Positions 9,262 to 17,997 are shown, counted from the first letter of the stretch. The stretch: DNA of 64,000 nucleotides from Marivirga arenosa (GCF_030503875.2 NZ_CP129968.2:434001-498000); one strand, 5' to 3'. Notes: generated from the letters alone by a model not told the origin. Numbers and translations are program-made.

Positions 9262-9975
9262 ATGGAAAAAATAATTTATAAGGCCGATTCAAGAGGACAT
9301 GCTAACCATGGTTGGTTAGATACACACCATACTTTCAGTTTTGCTTCTTACTATAATCCTAATCGAATTCATTTTGGAGCATTAAGAGTATTGAATGATG
9401 ATAAAATCACCAGTGGAACAGGTTTTCCAAAGCACCCACATGAAAATATGGAGATCATTTCGATACCATTAAAAGGAGATTTGGCTCATGAAGACAGTAT
9501 GGGAAATCAATCTACAATTAAGCAAGGTGATGTGCAGGTGATGTCTGCTGGAACTGGAGTAACGCATTCAGAATTTAATCCTAATAAGGACATAGGAACT
9601 GAGTTTTTACAGATTTGGGTATTTCCTAAAAAAGAAAATGTAGAGCCGAGATACGGACAGGTAAGCTACTCAATGGCAGATAGAAAAAATAACTTTCAAA
9701 TGGTAGTGGCTCCTAGTGCTGAGGAGGTAGAAACTTGGATTCATCAGGATGCTTGGTTTCATTTAGCTGATTTTGAAAAAGGCTTTGAGAAAACCTACGA
9801 ACTGAAGAAAAAGGACAATGGACTTTTCCTATTCCTGTTAGAAGGAGAAATAGAAATTGGCGGTGAAATACTTTCTAAAAGAGATGGCATTGGTTTGTTA
9901 GATCTTGAGAAAGTTGATATTAAAGCCAATGAAAATGCAGAAATGCTATTGATGGAAGTGCCATTGGATTGGTAG
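9262..9975 (+). CDS. pirin family protein
   Basis: A 238-residue bicupin. The pirin N-terminal signature is clear: GHANHGWLDTHHTFSFASYY, GFPKHPHENMEIISIPLKG with the metal-binding His residues (His-x-His then Glu), and AGTGVTHSEFNP with another His. Bacterial pirins bind Fe or other metals; some act as quercetin 2,3-dioxygenases or bind metabolic enzymes, so the exact role is open. I moved the start to ATG 9262 (MEKIIYKADSRG); the frame is open from a TTG at 9232 but the extra residues do not fit the family. It is followed closely by a terminator, so it is monocistronic. Confidence 0.93.
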   Translation: MEKIIYKADSRGHANHGWLDTHHTFSFASYYNPNRIHFGALRVLNDDKITSGTGFPKHPHENMEIISIPLKGDLAHEDSMGNQSTIKQGDVQVMSAGTGVTHSEFNPNKDIGTEFLQIWVFPKKENVEPRYGQVSYSMADRKNNFQMVVAPSAEEVETWIHQDAWFHLADFEKGFEKTYELKKKDNGLFLFLLEGEIEIGGEILSKRDGIGLLDLEKVDIKANENAEMLLMEVPLDW

Positions 9976-10007
9976 GAGTTGAGTTTTATGATTTTGCGTA
10001 GAAACAG

Positions 10008-10032
10008 AAAAGGGCAGCAATGCTACCCTTTT
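10008..10032 (+). terminator. rho-independent terminator after the pirin gene
   Basis: Arms AAAAGGG-c-AGC (10008-10018) and GCT-a-CCCTTTT (10022-10032) around a 3-nt loop, with one internal C/A mismatch. It is positioned 33 bp after the pirin stop codon. Confidence 0.82.
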
Positions 10033-10348
10033 CGCCTACAACCATAAAACTATGAACGGTAACCAGCCATCCACAGAAAGATTTCAACCAAAACCTTCTA
10101 CTTCAAAGACAACCAATATCTTAAAATGGTTGGATTGAACTTAAAAATCATATTTCATTTAGAATTTCATATTTATGCTGAAAGCATAAAAATCACACAC
10201 CATTCTAAGCTTTTCTATAAGTTTTTATAAATTGAAGCTTTAGAGACTATGATAGAAATGTAAAACTGTAAAGTAAAATCAGGACGAGACAGTGCTTTCT
10301 AATCCCCACACTTCATAGCCAAACCGTTGGCATTCATTTACTTTAATT
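10033..10348. other. intergenic stretch without a convincing gene
   Basis: About 316 bp between the pirin terminator and the next gene. The only ORF with an ATG is a 28-codon frame (10052-10138, MNGNQPSTERF...) with no signal peptide, hydrophobic segment or recognised motif; I do not call it. No RNA gene or repeat is visible. Confidence 0.5.
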
Positions 10349-10714
10349 ATGCAGCAGTCAAAGGAGATCTATTTGGAACATGAAAAGATTGGCTTTCCTA
10401 AAATCAGCGAACAGGATCAAGCGGATATGCTTATATGGCATAACCCAGAAATCATTAACAAACTAACACCAGGTTTTATAGCTGAATTTATACCTACTGA
10501 AGTAGCAAAAAAATACATCTCAATATCTAAGGGAACATTTAGAGAATATTTTAAAGTAAGTGGATACATTGAAAGACTAAATGAAAATCACAAAGTATTC
10601 CCAAAAGAAGATAGTCAATGGGTTGAAAAAAATGGTGTTTCAGGATATAAATTAAAAGTTCAAGAACGTGGTGGCCTAGTACACATTGAATTTTTCGATT
10701 CCTATGAAGAATAG
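10349..10714 (+). CDS. hypothetical protein, 121 residues
   Basis: A soluble 121-residue protein with no signal peptide or membrane segment. The sequence is coherent (acidic/aromatic, e.g. ADMLIWHNPEIINKLTPGFI and GYKLKVQERGGLVHIEFFDS, the latter beta-strand-like) and codon use resembles the neighbours, so it is probably real. I do not recognise a family. It stands alone, convergent with the recF-dciA unit; about 180 bp with a small AT-rich hairpin (10797-10821) lies between them. Confidence 0.6.
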   Translation: MQQSKEIYLEHEKIGFPKISEQDQADMLIWHNPEIINKLTPGFIAEFIPTEVAKKYISISKGTFREYFKVSGYIERLNENHKVFPKEDSQWVEKNGVSGYKLKVQERGGLVHIEFFDSYEE

Positions 10715-10891
10715 ATTGATTATTTTGTTACATCTAAGTTCAAAACATTTAGTCTTTTTTGATCTAAAAACGAAATGGCAACAATTTATAAAACCCATTT
10801 GCTAACCACCTCGTAGCAAATTGACTGTTAAATTGCCACTTTCAGTATTTCATAGACCATTATAGCACGTGTTTTATACTTGCCATATTAA

Positions 10892-11215
10892 TCACAACAA
10901 CACAATCTCCTTCACTACTTCTTTACCTAGTTTATCTTTAAACATATGAATTATTTTTTCTTTGTTCATATGCAATTCATGCTTTAGTGCGCTGGATTCA
11001 ACCGTAATGAAAAGCTTATTGTCTTTCATGAACACTCCCTTGGTATGATTGGCAATAGTTTTTCCCATAAGCTTTGGCCATAGGTTTACCACCTGAGTAT
11101 GATCTACTTTTTTATTAAGGTGATAGGCATCAAACATTTCGTTAATTACCTGTCCTAAAGGAGTAGCCTCTGACTTTCTAATGCTGGCAGGATGTGGATT
11201 TTTCTTCTTATACAT
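10892..11215 (-). CDS. DciA-like protein (DUF721)
   Basis: A 107-residue basic protein with the DUF721/DciA pattern: PLGQVINEMFDAYHLNKKVD, the core VVNLWPKLMGKTIANHTKG, and the strand region LFITVESSALKHELHMNK. In many bacteria outside the DnaC/DnaI lineages DciA helps load or operate the replicative helicase DnaB. Its start codon overlaps the end of recF by 8 bp, and the recF-DUF721 pair is a common arrangement in Bacteroidota, which supports the assignment. No helicase-binding residue can be pointed to from sequence alone. Confidence 0.85.
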   Translation of the reverse strand: MYKKKNPHPASIRKSEATPLGQVINEMFDAYHLNKKVDHTQVVNLWPKLMGKTIANHTKGVFMKDNKLFITVESSALKHELHMNKEKIIHMFKDKLGKEVVKEIVLL

Positions 11216-12308
11216 TTTCTTCTGGTTTTAAATCCAATTCGAAAAATTTCTTTTCGGTAGTGATATCTTTTAAATACTTTTTACTTCTCTCTGGTCGGGC
11301 ATCAGTTAAAAATATTTGCCCAAAGCGACCGTCCGACATCATTTTTAATAAATAAGCAATGCGTTTATCATCCAATTTATCAAAAATGTCATCTAATAAA
11401 AGCAATGGTTTTTGTTCTTTAGCATTTTTCAGCATTTCAAATTGCGCTAATTTTAAGGCAATCACAAATGATTTTTGTTGCCCTTGGGACCCGAATTTTT
11501 TCACTGGCTTTCCTTCCGACAGGAACAGATAATCATCCTTATGAATTCCCAAAGTTGTGCGTCCTCTTCTAAAATCTTTTTGATGTTGACTTTTAAAAGC
11601 TACTTCAAAGTTTTCATCTACTTGGGTGTCATATTGAATGCTTACTTCCTCTTGTCCATCGGAAAGGTCTTGATAAAACTCTACGAAAATGGGAAGAAAC
11701 TTTTTCAATAAATCTTCTCGTTCTTCTTTAATTTTCAAACCTAAAGGAATCATCATTTCATCATAAGGAGCTAACTGATCAGCCGAAAAGCGATTTTTCT
11801 CAAGGAAGGATTTCAATAAAGCATTACGTTGCTTGAGTAAATGATTATACTTTACCAATACTTTTAAATAATCCTGATCAAGCTGGCAAAGCAAATTATC
11901 GAAGAATTTCCTGCGCATTTCACTGGCTTCCCTCACGATGTCTGTGTCTTGCGGAATAATCATGACCAAAGGTAATTTCCCAATATGCTCACTTAACTTT
12001 TCATATTCTTTCCCTGCCCAGCGGATCAATTTTTTCTCCCCCATTTTCACAGCACAAAGCATTTCAATGTTTCTTTCATCCGCTTCAAACTGTGCTTTAA
12101 TGGAGAAAAAGCTTTCATCATGCATGATATTATCTTTATCTACTGCATTGAAAGCACTTTTGGTAAATGCCAGATAATAGATAGCATCCAATAAGTTGGT
12201 TTTACCAATTCCGTTACGGCCTAAAAAGCAATTAATTCCATCAGCAAAAGTGAAATTTGCCTGTGAATAGTTTTTGAATTGGGCTAAGCGGATATTTTGA
12301 AGCTTCAT
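11208..12308 (-). CDS. recF: DNA replication and repair protein RecF
   Basis: A 366-residue SMC-like ABC ATPase. Walker A is FLGRNGIGKTN near residue 30 (following the RecF signature LAQFKNYSQANFTF), the ABC signature is the late GSQGQQKSF (about 280) and Walker B is PLLLLDDIFDKLD, followed by QIFLTDARPE. RecF binds gapped DNA and with RecO and RecR helps load RecA at single-strand gaps. I chose ATG 12308 (MKLQNIRLAQF); a GTG at 12317 is possible but adds only three residues. It is divergent from pdhA across about 110 bp and overlaps the dciA-like gene downstream. It is not next to dnaA/dnaN in this window. Confidence 0.95.
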   Translation of the reverse strand: MKLQNIRLAQFKNYSQANFTFADGINCFLGRNGIGKTNLLDAIYYLAFTKSAFNAVDKDNIMHDESFFSIKAQFEADERNIEMLCAVKMGEKKLIRWAGKEYEKLSEHIGKLPLVMIIPQDTDIVREASEMRRKFFDNLLCQLDQDYLKVLVKYNHLLKQRNALLKSFLEKNRFSADQLAPYDEMMIPLGLKIKEEREDLLKKFLPIFVEFYQDLSDGQEEVSIQYDTQVDENFEVAFKSQHQKDFRRGRTTLGIHKDDYLFLSEGKPVKKFGSQGQQKSFVIALKLAQFEMLKNAKEQKPLLLLDDIFDKLDDKRIAYLLKMMSDGRFGQIFLTDARPERSKKYLKDITTEKKFFELDLKPEENV

Positions 12309-12417
12309 TTTTCGCACTTGTGGGTTTTTTCGTTATTTTCGCATCCCGGAACAAGATTAACAAAGTTAAGTTATTCTTTTGTGACGAAAGAAATTCATAG
12401 ATAAAAGAAAAAGCATT

Positions 12418-13437
12418 ATGGCTACAAAGAAATCTAAAGCTGCCAATAAGAAGAGTTTCGATAAAGAAACTTATATGGAATGGTTCAGAAGCATGTCTTT
12501 AATGAGAAGATTTGAGGAGAAATCTGGTCAGTTATATGGTCAGCAAAAAATCAGTGGTTTCTGCCACTTGTATATTGGTCAGGAAGCTTGTGTGGCTGGA
12601 GCGGTCAGTGCATTAAAAAAAGGAGATAAATATATTACAGCCTATAGAGATCACGCTCATCCAATTGGTTTAGGGACAGATCCTAAAGCAGTAATGGCGG
12701 AGCTTTACGGAAAAGAAACGGGTGTTTCTAAAGGTAAAGGTGGATCTATGCACATGTTTGATAAAGAAAACCATTTCTTTGGAGGCCATGGTATTGTAGG
12801 GGGTCAAATTCCTTTGGGTGCTGGTATTGCCTTTTCTGAGCAATATAAAGGGACTGACAATGTCTGTATCACCTATATGGGTGATGGTGCAGTAAGACAA
12901 GGTGCTTTTCACGAAGCTTTAAACATGGCCATGAGCATGAAATTGCCGGTTATTTTCGCTATTGAAAATAATGGTTATGCAATGGGTACTTCTGTTAAAA
13001 GAACTTCAAATGTAACTGAATTGCATACTTTAGGTGAAGCATATGATATGCCATCAAAAGGAGTGGATGCTATGAATGTTGAAAACGTTCATAATGCAGT
13101 AGCTGAAGCAGCGGAAAGAGCAAGAAAAGGAGAAGGTCCAACATTATTGGAGTTCAGAACTTACCGTTATAAAGGTCACTCTATGTCAGATCCTGCGAAA
13201 TACAGAACAAAAGAAGAGTTAGAAGAATACAAGGCAAAAGACCCTATAGAGCAAGCTAAACAAGCTATTTTGAAAAATAAATATGCTACTGAGGAGGAGC
13301 TTAAAGAAATAGATAACGAACAAAAGGAGATCGTAAAAGAATGCGTGAAATTTGCTGAAGAATCAGATTTCCCTTCTGTGGATGAGGTATATAAAGATGT
13401 ATACGCTCAAGAAGATTATCCTTTTATAGTGGATTAA
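12418..13437 (+). CDS. pdhA: pyruvate dehydrogenase E1 component, alpha subunit
   Basis: A 339-residue thiamine diphosphate enzyme subunit. It has the E1-alpha pattern YITAYRDHAHPIGLG, the phosphorylation-loop-like GKGGSMHMFDKENHFFGGHG, and the TPP/Mg motif GDGAVRQGAFHEALNMAMSM ending in IENNGYAM. With the beta subunit it decarboxylates pyruvate and reductively acetylates the lipoyl E2 to feed acetyl-CoA into the citric acid cycle. The length is that of a separate alpha subunit, so the beta chain must be encoded elsewhere; neither it nor E2 is downstream here. A weak -7-like TATTTTCG lies at 12334-12341. The short basic N-terminus (MATKKSKAANKKS) is usual for this phylum. Confidence 0.94.
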   Translation: MATKKSKAANKKSFDKETYMEWFRSMSLMRRFEEKSGQLYGQQKISGFCHLYIGQEACVAGAVSALKKGDKYITAYRDHAHPIGLGTDPKAVMAELYGKETGVSKGKGGSMHMFDKENHFFGGHGIVGGQIPLGAGIAFSEQYKGTDNVCITYMGDGAVRQGAFHEALNMAMSMKLPVIFAIENNGYAMGTSVKRTSNVTELHTLGEAYDMPSKGVDAMNVENVHNAVAEAAERARKGEGPTLLEFRTYRYKGHSMSDPAKYRTKEELEEYKAKDPIEQAKQAILKNKYATEEELKEIDNEQKEIVKECVKFAEESDFPSVDEVYKDVYAQEDYPFIVD

Positions 13438-13455
13438 TAATACTTAATTACTAAT

Positions 13456-13538
13456 AAACCTGTCAGGTTTCAGTTTGAAATGCCATCTAAGTTATTAATA
13501 CAGATGAAATCTTTAGAATGAGTAAACCTGACAGGTTT
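13456..13538. repeat. paired inverted palindromes, REPIN-like, copy A
   Basis: Two 15-bp near-perfect palindromes, AAACCTGTCAGGTTT (13456-13470) and AAACCTGACAGGTTT (13524-13538), are exact reverse complements of each other and lie 68 bp apart. The identical arrangement recurs at 17670-17754, where the sequence between the ends is unrelated. They lie in the 260-bp gap after pdhA. Confidence 0.8.
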
Positions 13539-13645
13539 AATTTTTATAAAAACAAAAGTTTGCAATTAAACTATATAACTAAAATTCCACATCACTTATT
13601 TTAATGGATTTAAATCCCAATACTTTAAACTAATAAAGCAACAAA

Positions 13646-13678
13646 TTGGGTAATAATAAATAAATTTTTATAGCTTTG
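13646..13678 (+). promoter_or_regulatory. Bacteroidota-type promoter for the TPR protein gene
   Basis: The -7 element TAGCTTTG (13671-13678) fits TAnnTTTG, with a TTGG at 13646-13649 about 21 bp upstream. The ATG at 13698 follows 19 nt later. Confidence 0.6.
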
Positions 13679-13697
13679 CGGTCTTAAAGTAGAGTCA

Positions 13698-14399
13698 ATG
13701 GCAAAAACAAAAACTAGACAGAAGGAACAAAGTTCTGAGTTTTACGAAAATCCTGAGGTATTAGCTCAACAACTTTCTAAAACTGAACAATTCATAGAAA
13801 ACAATAAGAAAGTGGTTTTCGGTTTGGGCGGGATCATCGCCTTAATCATTGTAGCTTTTTTTGGTTACCGTTATTATATGAACAATTTGAATGAGGAAGC
13901 TCAAAAAGAAATGTTCCAGGCGGTATATTGGTTTGAAAATGGAGAGTACGACCTAGCCTTAAATGGTGATGGTAATAACTTTGGCTTTTTAGCGATAGTA
14001 GAAGATTATGGTTCTACAAAAGCAGCTAACCTAGCGAACTTCTACTTAGGTAATATATACTTACAACAAGGCCAGTTTGAAACTGCAATTGACTATTTAG
14101 AAAGCTTTAGTAGTGACGACTTATTAATACAAGCTAGAGCGTATGCTTTAGTAGGTGATGCATATATGGAGTTAGGAAATTATTCTATTGCTGCTGATGA
14201 GTATGCTAAAGCTGCTTCATACAAATCAAATGATGAGTTCAGCCCATTATATTTATTAAAGCAAGGATTAGCTAACGAAAAAGCTAATGACAATGCTGCA
14301 GCTATAGAAAGCTATAAAAAGATCGTAGAAGATTACAGTGAGTCCAAACATAAGGCAGATGCACAAAAATATCTGTCCCGTTTAGAGGCTCAAAACTAA
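13698..14399 (+). CDS. membrane-anchored tetratricopeptide repeat protein
   Basis: A 233-residue protein with a basic N-terminus, one membrane helix (VFGLGGIIALIIVAFFGYRYY, about residues 39-59) and a periplasm-facing region of TPR units: ANLANFYLGNIYLQQGQFETAIDYLESF, ARAYALVGDAYMELGNYSIAADEYAKA, and LKQGLANEKANDNAAAIESYKKIVEDY. The architecture is like YfgM-type inner-membrane TPR proteins, which interact with the SecYEG/BAM folding machinery in E. coli; that role here is an inference. It has its own promoter and a strong terminator, so it is separate from ribH. Confidence 0.82.
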   Translation: MAKTKTRQKEQSSEFYENPEVLAQQLSKTEQFIENNKKVVFGLGGIIALIIVAFFGYRYYMNNLNEEAQKEMFQAVYWFENGEYDLALNGDGNNFGFLAIVEDYGSTKAANLANFYLGNIYLQQGQFETAIDYLESFSSDDLLIQARAYALVGDAYMELGNYSIAADEYAKAASYKSNDEFSPLYLLKQGLANEKANDNAAAIESYKKIVEDYSESKHKADAQKYLSRLEAQN

Positions 14400-14421
14400 T
14401 TTAATATATAAATGAATTGCT

Positions 14422-14457
14422 AAAAGGGGACAGGTTGAAAAATCTGTCCCTTTTTTT
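14422..14457 (+). terminator. rho-independent terminator between TPR gene and ribH
   Basis: An AAGGGGACAG-type arm (14424-14433) pairs with CTGTCCC plus the start of the T-run (14444-14452), then T continues to 14457. It is a strong stem with seven T residues, 23 bp after the stop codon. Confidence 0.9.
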
Positions 14458-14476
14458 ATTTTAAACTAATTTATAA

Positions 14477-14965
14477 ATGGCATCTAACTTAAAAAACTTA
14501 AGTACGCATTCTGGTAAAAACATGAAAGGTTTGCACGACAAAAAATTTGCAATTGTAGTCTCAGAATGGAATGAAGAAGTAACCGAATCATTATACAATG
14601 GAGCATATGAAAGCTTAATTGAAAACGGAATTCCTAAAGAGAATATTCAAAAGCATTATGTTCCTGGAAGCTTTGAATTAAGCTTAGGAGCACAGTGGAT
14701 GGCAGAAAAAGAAGATATTGATGCGGTAATATGCTTGGGCTGTGTAATTCAAGGCGAAACGCGTCACTTCGACTTCATTTGCGATGCAGTAGCTCATGGC
14801 ATAACGAATGTAAGTTTGAAATATAACAAACCTGTGATTTTTGGTGTTCTTACGCCTAATACTCAGCAGCAAGCCTTAGATCGTGCAGGTGGAAAGCATG
14901 GAAACAAAGGTGATGAAGCTGCATTTACTGCATTAAAAATGTTAGGATTAGCTAAAGGATTATGA
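14477..14965 (+). CDS. ribH: 6,7-dimethyl-8-ribityllumazine synthase
   Basis: A 162-residue enzyme of the usual length. It condenses 5-amino-6-ribitylaminouracil with 3,4-dihydroxy-2-butanone 4-phosphate, the penultimate step of riboflavin synthesis. Visible motifs: VSEWNEEVTESLYNGAYESL, YVPGSFELSLGAQWMA (substrate binding), CLGCVIQGETRHFDFICDAV with the catalytic His of RHFD, and GVLTPNTQQQALDRAGGKHGNKG with the phosphate-binding region. The gene starts just after a terminator and overlaps the aspartokinase start by 4 bp (ATGA), so it is translationally coupled to lysC. No riboflavin riboswitch was seen in the short leader. Confidence 0.96.
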   Translation: MASNLKNLSTHSGKNMKGLHDKKFAIVVSEWNEEVTESLYNGAYESLIENGIPKENIQKHYVPGSFELSLGAQWMAEKEDIDAVICLGCVIQGETRHFDFICDAVAHGITNVSLKYNKPVIFGVLTPNTQQQALDRAGGKHGNKGDEAAFTALKMLGLAKGL

Positions 14966-16281
14966 TTGTATTGAAATTTGGTGGTACCTCGGTTGGTACT
15001 CCTCAAGGAATGAATCAGATTCGTGAAATTATCACGAATGATCAAAATAAAAAACTGATAGTACTTTCTGCATTAAGTGGCGTTACCAATACCTTAGTTG
15101 AAATTGGCGAAAGGTTAAGAAAGAAAGAAACTGATTTAGCTCAGAAAACGATCAAAAAGCTTCAAAAGCGCTATGATGAATTTATTGAAGAGCTTTTTGA
15201 AACAGAAATTTTCAAGAAAAAGGCGAATGAAATTGTAGCTGAAAGCATGGCCTTCGTAAAAGGCTGTTTAGAAATAGCCTTTACCAATGCTATCGATAAA
15301 GAATTATTGGCTCAAGGAGAATTAATGTCAACCAACATATTCCATCTTCATTTGCAGGAGCATCAATTAAATAGCGCTTTAATTAATGCATTGGATTTTG
15401 TTCGTACGGATGCTTTTAGTGAGCCAGATGAAGCCTTCATCAATAAAGAGCTGTCTGATATATTGGTGAAATTACCAGCAGAGAAAAATTTAATTATTAC
15501 CCAAGGCTATATTTGCAGAAATGCTGAAGGGAATATTGACAACTTACAAAGAGGAGGAAGTGACTATACTGCCTCATTGGTAGGAGCTGCACTCAATGCG
15601 GATGAAATCCAAATTTGGACGGATATTGACGGTATGCATAATAACGACCCAAGAGTTGTTGATAATACTTTTAGCATTCCTGAGCTTTCTTTTGAAGAAG
15701 CAGCGGAGCTCGCCTATTTTGGGGCAAAAATTTTACATCCCTCATGTATTAGGCCAGCACAAAAAAGGACCATTCCTGTTCGTTTGAAAAATACCATGAA
15801 ACCCGAAGCGCCTGGCACATTAATTCATACGAAAGAAGGTGCTGGAGAAGGCATAAAAGCTATTGCGGCTAAGGATGGGATTATCGCAATTAAAGTGAAA
15901 TCACTTCGAATGTTAATGGCTTATGGTTTCCTAAGAAGAGTATTTGAAATTTTTGAGAAGTATAAAACGCCAATTGATGTAATTACTACTTCTGAGGTAG
16001 CCATTTCAGTAACCATCGATAATATATACTATTTAGATAGTATTTTAAGTGAGTTAAGACCATTCGGTGAAGTGGAAGTGGATCAGGAACAAAGTATTAT
16101 TTGTCTGGTAGGTAATATGGTGGCTGAAAAGCCGGGTTTAGTCAGTAAAATATTTGCTGCCCTTCAGGACGTACCCGTAAGAATGATTTCTTATGGAGGT
16201 AGTCGTCATAATATTTCAATTGTTGTGGATACCCAATATAAATCAGAAGCCTTAAAAAGGCTGAATGATGGTGTGTTTTAA
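14962..16281 (+). CDS. lysC: aspartate kinase
   Basis: A 439-residue monofunctional aspartokinase that makes aspartyl phosphate, the first step to Lys, Thr, Met and diaminopimelate. The N-terminal [17 protein letters not shown] is the ATP/aspartate binding signature. [17 protein letters not shown] and [18 protein letters not shown] complete the kinase domain, and about 130 C-terminal residues form the paired ACT regulatory domain ([17 protein letters not shown]), so feedback inhibition is expected. It has no homoserine dehydrogenase fusion. It overlaps ribH by 4 bp, an odd metabolic partnership but typical operon spacing. Confidence 0.94.
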   Translation: MIVLKFGGTSVGTPQGMNQIREIITNDQNKKLIVLSALSGVTNTLVEIGERLRKKETDLAQKTIKKLQKRYDEFIEELFETEIFKKKANEIVAESMAFVKGCLEIAFTNAIDKELLAQGELMSTNIFHLHLQEHQLNSALINALDFVRTDAFSEPDEAFINKELSDILVKLPAEKNLIITQGYICRNAEGNIDNLQRGGSDYTASLVGAALNADEIQIWTDIDGMHNNDPRVVDNTFSIPELSFEEAAELAYFGAKILHPSCIRPAQKRTIPVRLKNTMKPEAPGTLIHTKEGAGEGIKAIAAKDGIIAIKVKSLRMLMAYGFLRRVFEIFEKYKTPIDVITTSEVAISVTIDNIYYLDSILSELRPFGEVEVDQEQSIICLVGNMVAEKPGLVSKIFAALQDVPVRMISYGGSRHNISIVVDTQYKSEALKRLNDGVF

Positions 16282-16292
16282 AATTTTAGTAG

Positions 16293-16319
16293 AGGAGTGG
16301 GTTGAAATAGCCCTCTCCT
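16293..16319. terminator. hairpin between convergent lysC and the K+ channel gene
   Basis: Arms AGGAG-t-GGG (16293-16301) and CCC-t-CTCCT (16311-16319), with one T/T mismatch and a 9-nt loop. It occupies the 37-bp gap between the convergent stops at 16281 and 16319. There is no clear T-run, so it is assigned mainly by position. Confidence 0.5.
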
Positions 16320-17326
16320 TATCCTACAAACTTATCTTTAAACGCTTGTATTGACTTTTTATCCCCTAACAAAATCAATACATCTCCTTCATTACATTTT
16401 ACCTCTGAATTAGGATTAAAAACAAAACCTTGTTTTTTGTCTTTAAATGCCAAAACAGTAGCTCCCGTTTTGTTTTTCACATCCATTTCGCCTATAGATA
16501 AATTTTTGAATTCGTCTTTTAACAGATTATGATTAATTTCTTCTAAAGAATATTCTGATTGTTGATCTCCATTTAATAATTCAAGAAATTCAACTACACT
16601 TGGTTTGGTCACTAATGAAGCCATATAAGAACCTCCCACTCTATCAGGCATCACAATATGATCGGCACCCGCTCTGCGCAGTTTCTTTTCAGTATTTCTC
16701 TCGGTGGCCTTGGCTATAATTTGAATTTGCGGGTTTATTTCTTTAGCAGTTAAAGTGATAAATACATTATCTGCATCGCTTGGCAAGGTGGTGATTAAAG
16801 TGCTGGCTCTTTCCACTCCTGCCTCTATTAATACAGATTCTAAAACTGCATCACCATGTAGAAATTGATAGCCTTTCTCATTATTGTAATTATTAATTAA
16901 ATCAGCATTCTTCTCAATAAATAAAAGTTCTTTATTAGAATGTCTAAGACCGCTTCCAGCAATCTCTCCATTTTTTCCAAAGCCACATATAATAATATGA
17001 TTGTTCAATTTTTTCAAAGCTTTTCTATCGGTATAAGTTTTATATATTTCTCTAAACCTGCCTTCAAATAAATAAGAAGAAATTACTGAAGCAGTATAGG
17101 CAAATAAGCCCAAATTTATAATAATATAGAATACGGTAAATAATTTCCCATCATCACTTAGGGGCTGTACTTCTTGAAAGCCTACGGTAGAAAAGGTAAT
17201 GACTGACATGTAAACGCCATCCCTAAAATTATAATTTTCAATCAGCATATAGCCAAAACTCCCTAGCAGAATACTAATAATTATAAATGCAAAAGCATAA
17301 AAGAGCTTCATTAAAGCAGTTTGCAT
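16319..17326 (-). CDS. potassium channel with TrkA-N (RCK) regulatory domain
   Basis: A 335-residue two-helix channel: TM1 (about 8-28), pore loop, TM2 (about 64-86), then an RCK domain with the Rossmann motif IIICGFGKNGEIAG and a TrkA-C-like end (VLILLGDKKSIQAFKDKF). The family forms tetrameric ligand-gated K+ channels (MthK/Kch type) in the inner membrane. The pore filter reads TVGFQ (residues 47-51) where canonical K+ channels have TVGYG or TVGFG; the Gln in place of the last Gly is noteworthy. It lies 10-20 bp downstream of a DUF427 gene on the same strand and is probably cotranscribed with it. Confidence 0.9.
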   Translation of the reverse strand: MQTALMKLFYAFAFIIISILLGSFGYMLIENYNFRDGVYMSVITFSTVGFQEVQPLSDDGKLFTVFYIIINLGLFAYTASVISSYLFEGRFREIYKTYTDRKALKKLNNHIIICGFGKNGEIAGSGLRHSNKELLFIEKNADLINNYNNEKGYQFLHGDAVLESVLIEAGVERASTLITTLPSDADNVFITLTAKEINPQIQIIAKATERNTEKKLRRAGADHIVMPDRVGGSYMASLVTKPSVVEFLELLNGDQQSEYSLEEINHNLLKDEFKNLSIGEMDVKNKTGATVLAFKDKKQGFVFNPNSEVKCNEGDVLILLGDKKSIQAFKDKFVG

Positions 17327-17336
17327 ATTCGAAAAT

Positions 17337-17618
17337 TTATTCTGTCACTTTTACACCGTTCCAAAAAGCAACATAGTTTTCAATATTTTTAGCTAAATCT
17401 TTTGCATCGGGATAGTACCATGCTGCATCCTTATTTACATCGCCATTTACATTTAATGAGTAATAGGAAGCAGTTCCTTTCCAATGACAGGTGCTAGAAT
17501 AATCTGATTTCTCAAAATACTCCTTTTTAATCGATTGAGGCGGAAAATAATGATTGCCTTCAATCACGATGGTGTCATCGCTTTCTGCTACTACTTGATT
17601 GTTCCAAATTGCTTTCAT
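17337..17618 (-). CDS. DUF427 domain-containing protein
   Basis: A 93-residue protein of the DUF427 family: MKAIWNNQVVAESDDTIVIEGNHYFPP, then DYSSTCHWKGTASYYSL and the strand-rich NKDAAWYYPDAKDLAKNIENYVAFWNGV. The Trp-Lys-Gly-x-Ala and YYPDP-like motifs are diagnostic. The family folds as a small beta-tent; its function is not settled. I chose ATG 17618; the frame is open to a TTG at 17627. It lies directly upstream of the K+ channel gene on the same strand. Confidence 0.88.
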   Translation of the reverse strand: MKAIWNNQVVAESDDTIVIEGNHYFPPQSIKKEYFEKSDYSSTCHWKGTASYYSLNVNGDVNKDAAWYYPDAKDLAKNIENYVAFWNGVKVTE

Positions 17619-17669
17619 AATATACAAAGTTTATCGTTTGTTAACTACTTTAAACCTAAGGCTATTCGT

Positions 17670-17754
17670 AAACCTGTCAGGTTTAGGATTTAAATAAATA
17701 TTCTGAACAAGGATTCATATTATAGAATTTAATTATGTGAAACCTGACAGGTTT
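17670..17754. repeat. paired inverted palindromes, REPIN-like, copy B
   Basis: AAACCTGTCAGGTTT (17670-17684) and AAACCTGACAGGTTT (17740-17754) are exact reverse complements 70 bp apart, matching copy A at 13456-13538 in both sequence and order. The right-hand copy ends one base into the stop codon of the small membrane protein gene at 17754. Confidence 0.8.
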
Positions 17755-17984
17755 CAAACTCTATTGTCAGCATCAAGCTTAACCTTATAAATAACGCCTT
17801 GTCCAAAACAGCATATACCAGAATTAAAGACCACCAGGGCAAAAGTCCCATAATAAATCCAATTCCATCCTTCAGGATGATCCATTCTGAAAAAAGCGGC
17901 ATCAATTGCTAAGCTTAAGCCAGCTCCTATTAAAATTAAACCTAAAATTGAGAAAAATAACCATTTTTGCTTTAGCGCCTGCAT
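17754..17984 (-). CDS. small membrane protein, 76 residues
   Basis: A 76-residue protein with two hydrophobic helices (WLFFSILGLILIGAGLSLAI at about 8-27, and WIYYGTFALVVFNSGICCFG at about 42-61), a short charged loop containing DHPEGWNW between them and a charged C-terminus. I do not recognise a characterised family. The stop codon shares one base with a repeat copy, so the repeat probably arrived against or within its 3' end. It is divergent from the DsbD-like gene. Confidence 0.68.
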   Translation of the reverse strand: MQALKQKWLFFSILGLILIGAGLSLAIDAAFFRMDHPEGWNWIYYGTFALVVFNSGICCFGQGVIYKVKLDADNRV

Positions 17985-17997
17985 GACATATATAGAA

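Noticed and set aside
10052..10138. 28-codon ORF after the pirin terminator
   Set aside because: No signal peptide, helix, motif or promoter; length is within chance for this composition.
10797..10821. Terminator between the 121-residue gene and dciA
   Set aside because: ATTTGCTA/TAGCAAAT is an 8-bp hairpin but is AT-rich, without a T-run, and too far from either stop to be sure.
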